Shown here: positions 6,647 through 6,761 of the stretch, in pieces | How the letters are laid out: the number at the start of each line of letters is the position of its first letter | Numbering within the stretch: position 1 is the stretch's first letter | NCBI GenBank assembly: GCA_947499755.1 | Contig: CANMPU010000054.1 | Location: 1 to 6,761, forward strand | Reading direction: 5' to 3' | Origin: Betaproteobacteria bacterium | GTDB taxonomy: Bacteria; Pseudomonadota; Gammaproteobacteria; Burkholderiales; CANMPU01 | Length of the DNA stretch: 6,761 bases | Program-made: the position numbers and the translations under genes | Notes under the pieces: model-generated | Seen by the model: the letters and a program-made list of their open reading frames with translations, nothing else | The model's database searches: none | Told to the model about the DNA's origin: nothing

Positions 6647-6649
6647 TTG

Positions 6650-6761
6650 TGACTAGCGATGTTGCTGACACGCACAGCCAAGCGTCGCGGTGCTGCAAAA
6701 GCACACCAGCTACTATCTGTCATGGTGAATTTGAATTGTTCTAAGATGGCAAACAACCGTT
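6650..6761 (-). pseudogene. Partial copy of glyS 5' region, cut by window edge
   Basis: This segment is identical base for base to 5281-5392 inside the intact glyS and lies in the same orientation, 1369 bp away. It covers codons 28-65 of GlyS (residues from RLFAILEQ to VRVSNIAS). At 6650 the match ends abruptly: intact glyS continues with QAPDEE, while here the frame enters the repeat cluster and stops at 6511. It therefore cannot encode a functional beta subunit as seen. Whether the missing part holds the glyS start, or even another gene train, is not visible. Complete identity over 112 bp means a very recent duplication, gene conversion, or an assembly error at a contig end. Confidence 0.85.

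Larger units (their letters stand above)
6371..6649. other. Non-coding spacer upstream of glyQ with repeat cluster
   Basis: No credible gene lies here. The half near glyQ (6371-6510) is unremarkable, with a possible promoter at 6399-6404 and a short inverted repeat, TAACCC at 6445-6450 against GGGTTA at 6463-6468 (12-nt loop), which has no T tract and so is not a convincing terminator. The half away from glyQ (6511-6649) is repeat-derived: a GC hairpin, a GGGGTCA palindrome and three 15-bp repeats. A minus-strand frame entering from the glyS fragment crosses this half and stops at 6511-6513. Confidence 0.7.

Noticed and set aside
6459..6656. Plus-strand frame through the repeat cluster (peptides such as FRRKPESRIS and DPHRCD)
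   Set aside because: These peptides are the usual translation of dispersed hairpin repeats; the periodic residues come from the 15-bp units, not selection on protein.

Overview
The window is best read as a piece of a gammaproteobacterial chromosome of roughly even base composition. Everything coding lies on the minus strand, in one compact gene train: glyQ, glyS, gmhB, plsC-like, ygjP-like, lptM-like and lysA. The family assignments are firm. The organism call is inference: the heterotetrameric (alpha2beta2) glycyl-tRNA synthetase, a GmhB heptose phosphatase and an LptM-type lipoprotein indicate a Gram-negative bacterium with LPS. The order glyQ-glyS-gmhB-plsC matches the arrangement I recall from near the Pseudomonas replication origin, and lptM next to lysA is a common proteobacterial pair.

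Layout from right to left, in the direction of transcription. 6650-6761 holds an exact 112-bp copy of an internal 5' part of glyS, cut off by the window edge. 6371-6649 is a non-coding spacer with a GC-rich hairpin (6522-6539), a second palindrome (6571-6587), three copies of a 15-bp repeat (6581-6646) and the region upstream of glyQ. glyQ (5483-6370) and glyS (3327-5474) encode the two subunits of glycyl-tRNA synthetase. gmhB (2786-3319) overlaps the acyltransferase gene (2058-2789) by ATGA. A YgjP/DUF45 metallopeptidase-like gene (1326-2039) follows, then a very small LptM-like lipoprotein gene (1126-1260), which overlaps by GTGA the start of lysA (1-1129, 3' end outside the window).

The genes form a housekeeping and envelope group. 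GlyQS charges tRNA-Gly. GmhB supplies the heptose precursor of LPS inner core, the acyltransferase serves membrane phospholipid synthesis, and LptM assists assembly of the LPS translocon. LysA makes lysine from meso-diaminopimelate, which is also a peptidoglycan building block. Spacings from minus 4 to +18 nt down to the ygjP-like gene, and the GTGA overlap of lptM and lysA, suggest one or two transcripts.

I found no defence system, prophage, CRISPR array or new enzyme system. The oddest part is the right end, where a glyS fragment is joined to a cluster of dispersed-type hairpin repeats. This is either a recent partial duplication or an assembly artefact, and the sequence alone cannot decide. 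Smaller points are an extra stretch in GlyS, a palindrome-like sequence inside glyS, and ambiguous starts for the ygjP-like and lptM-like genes.
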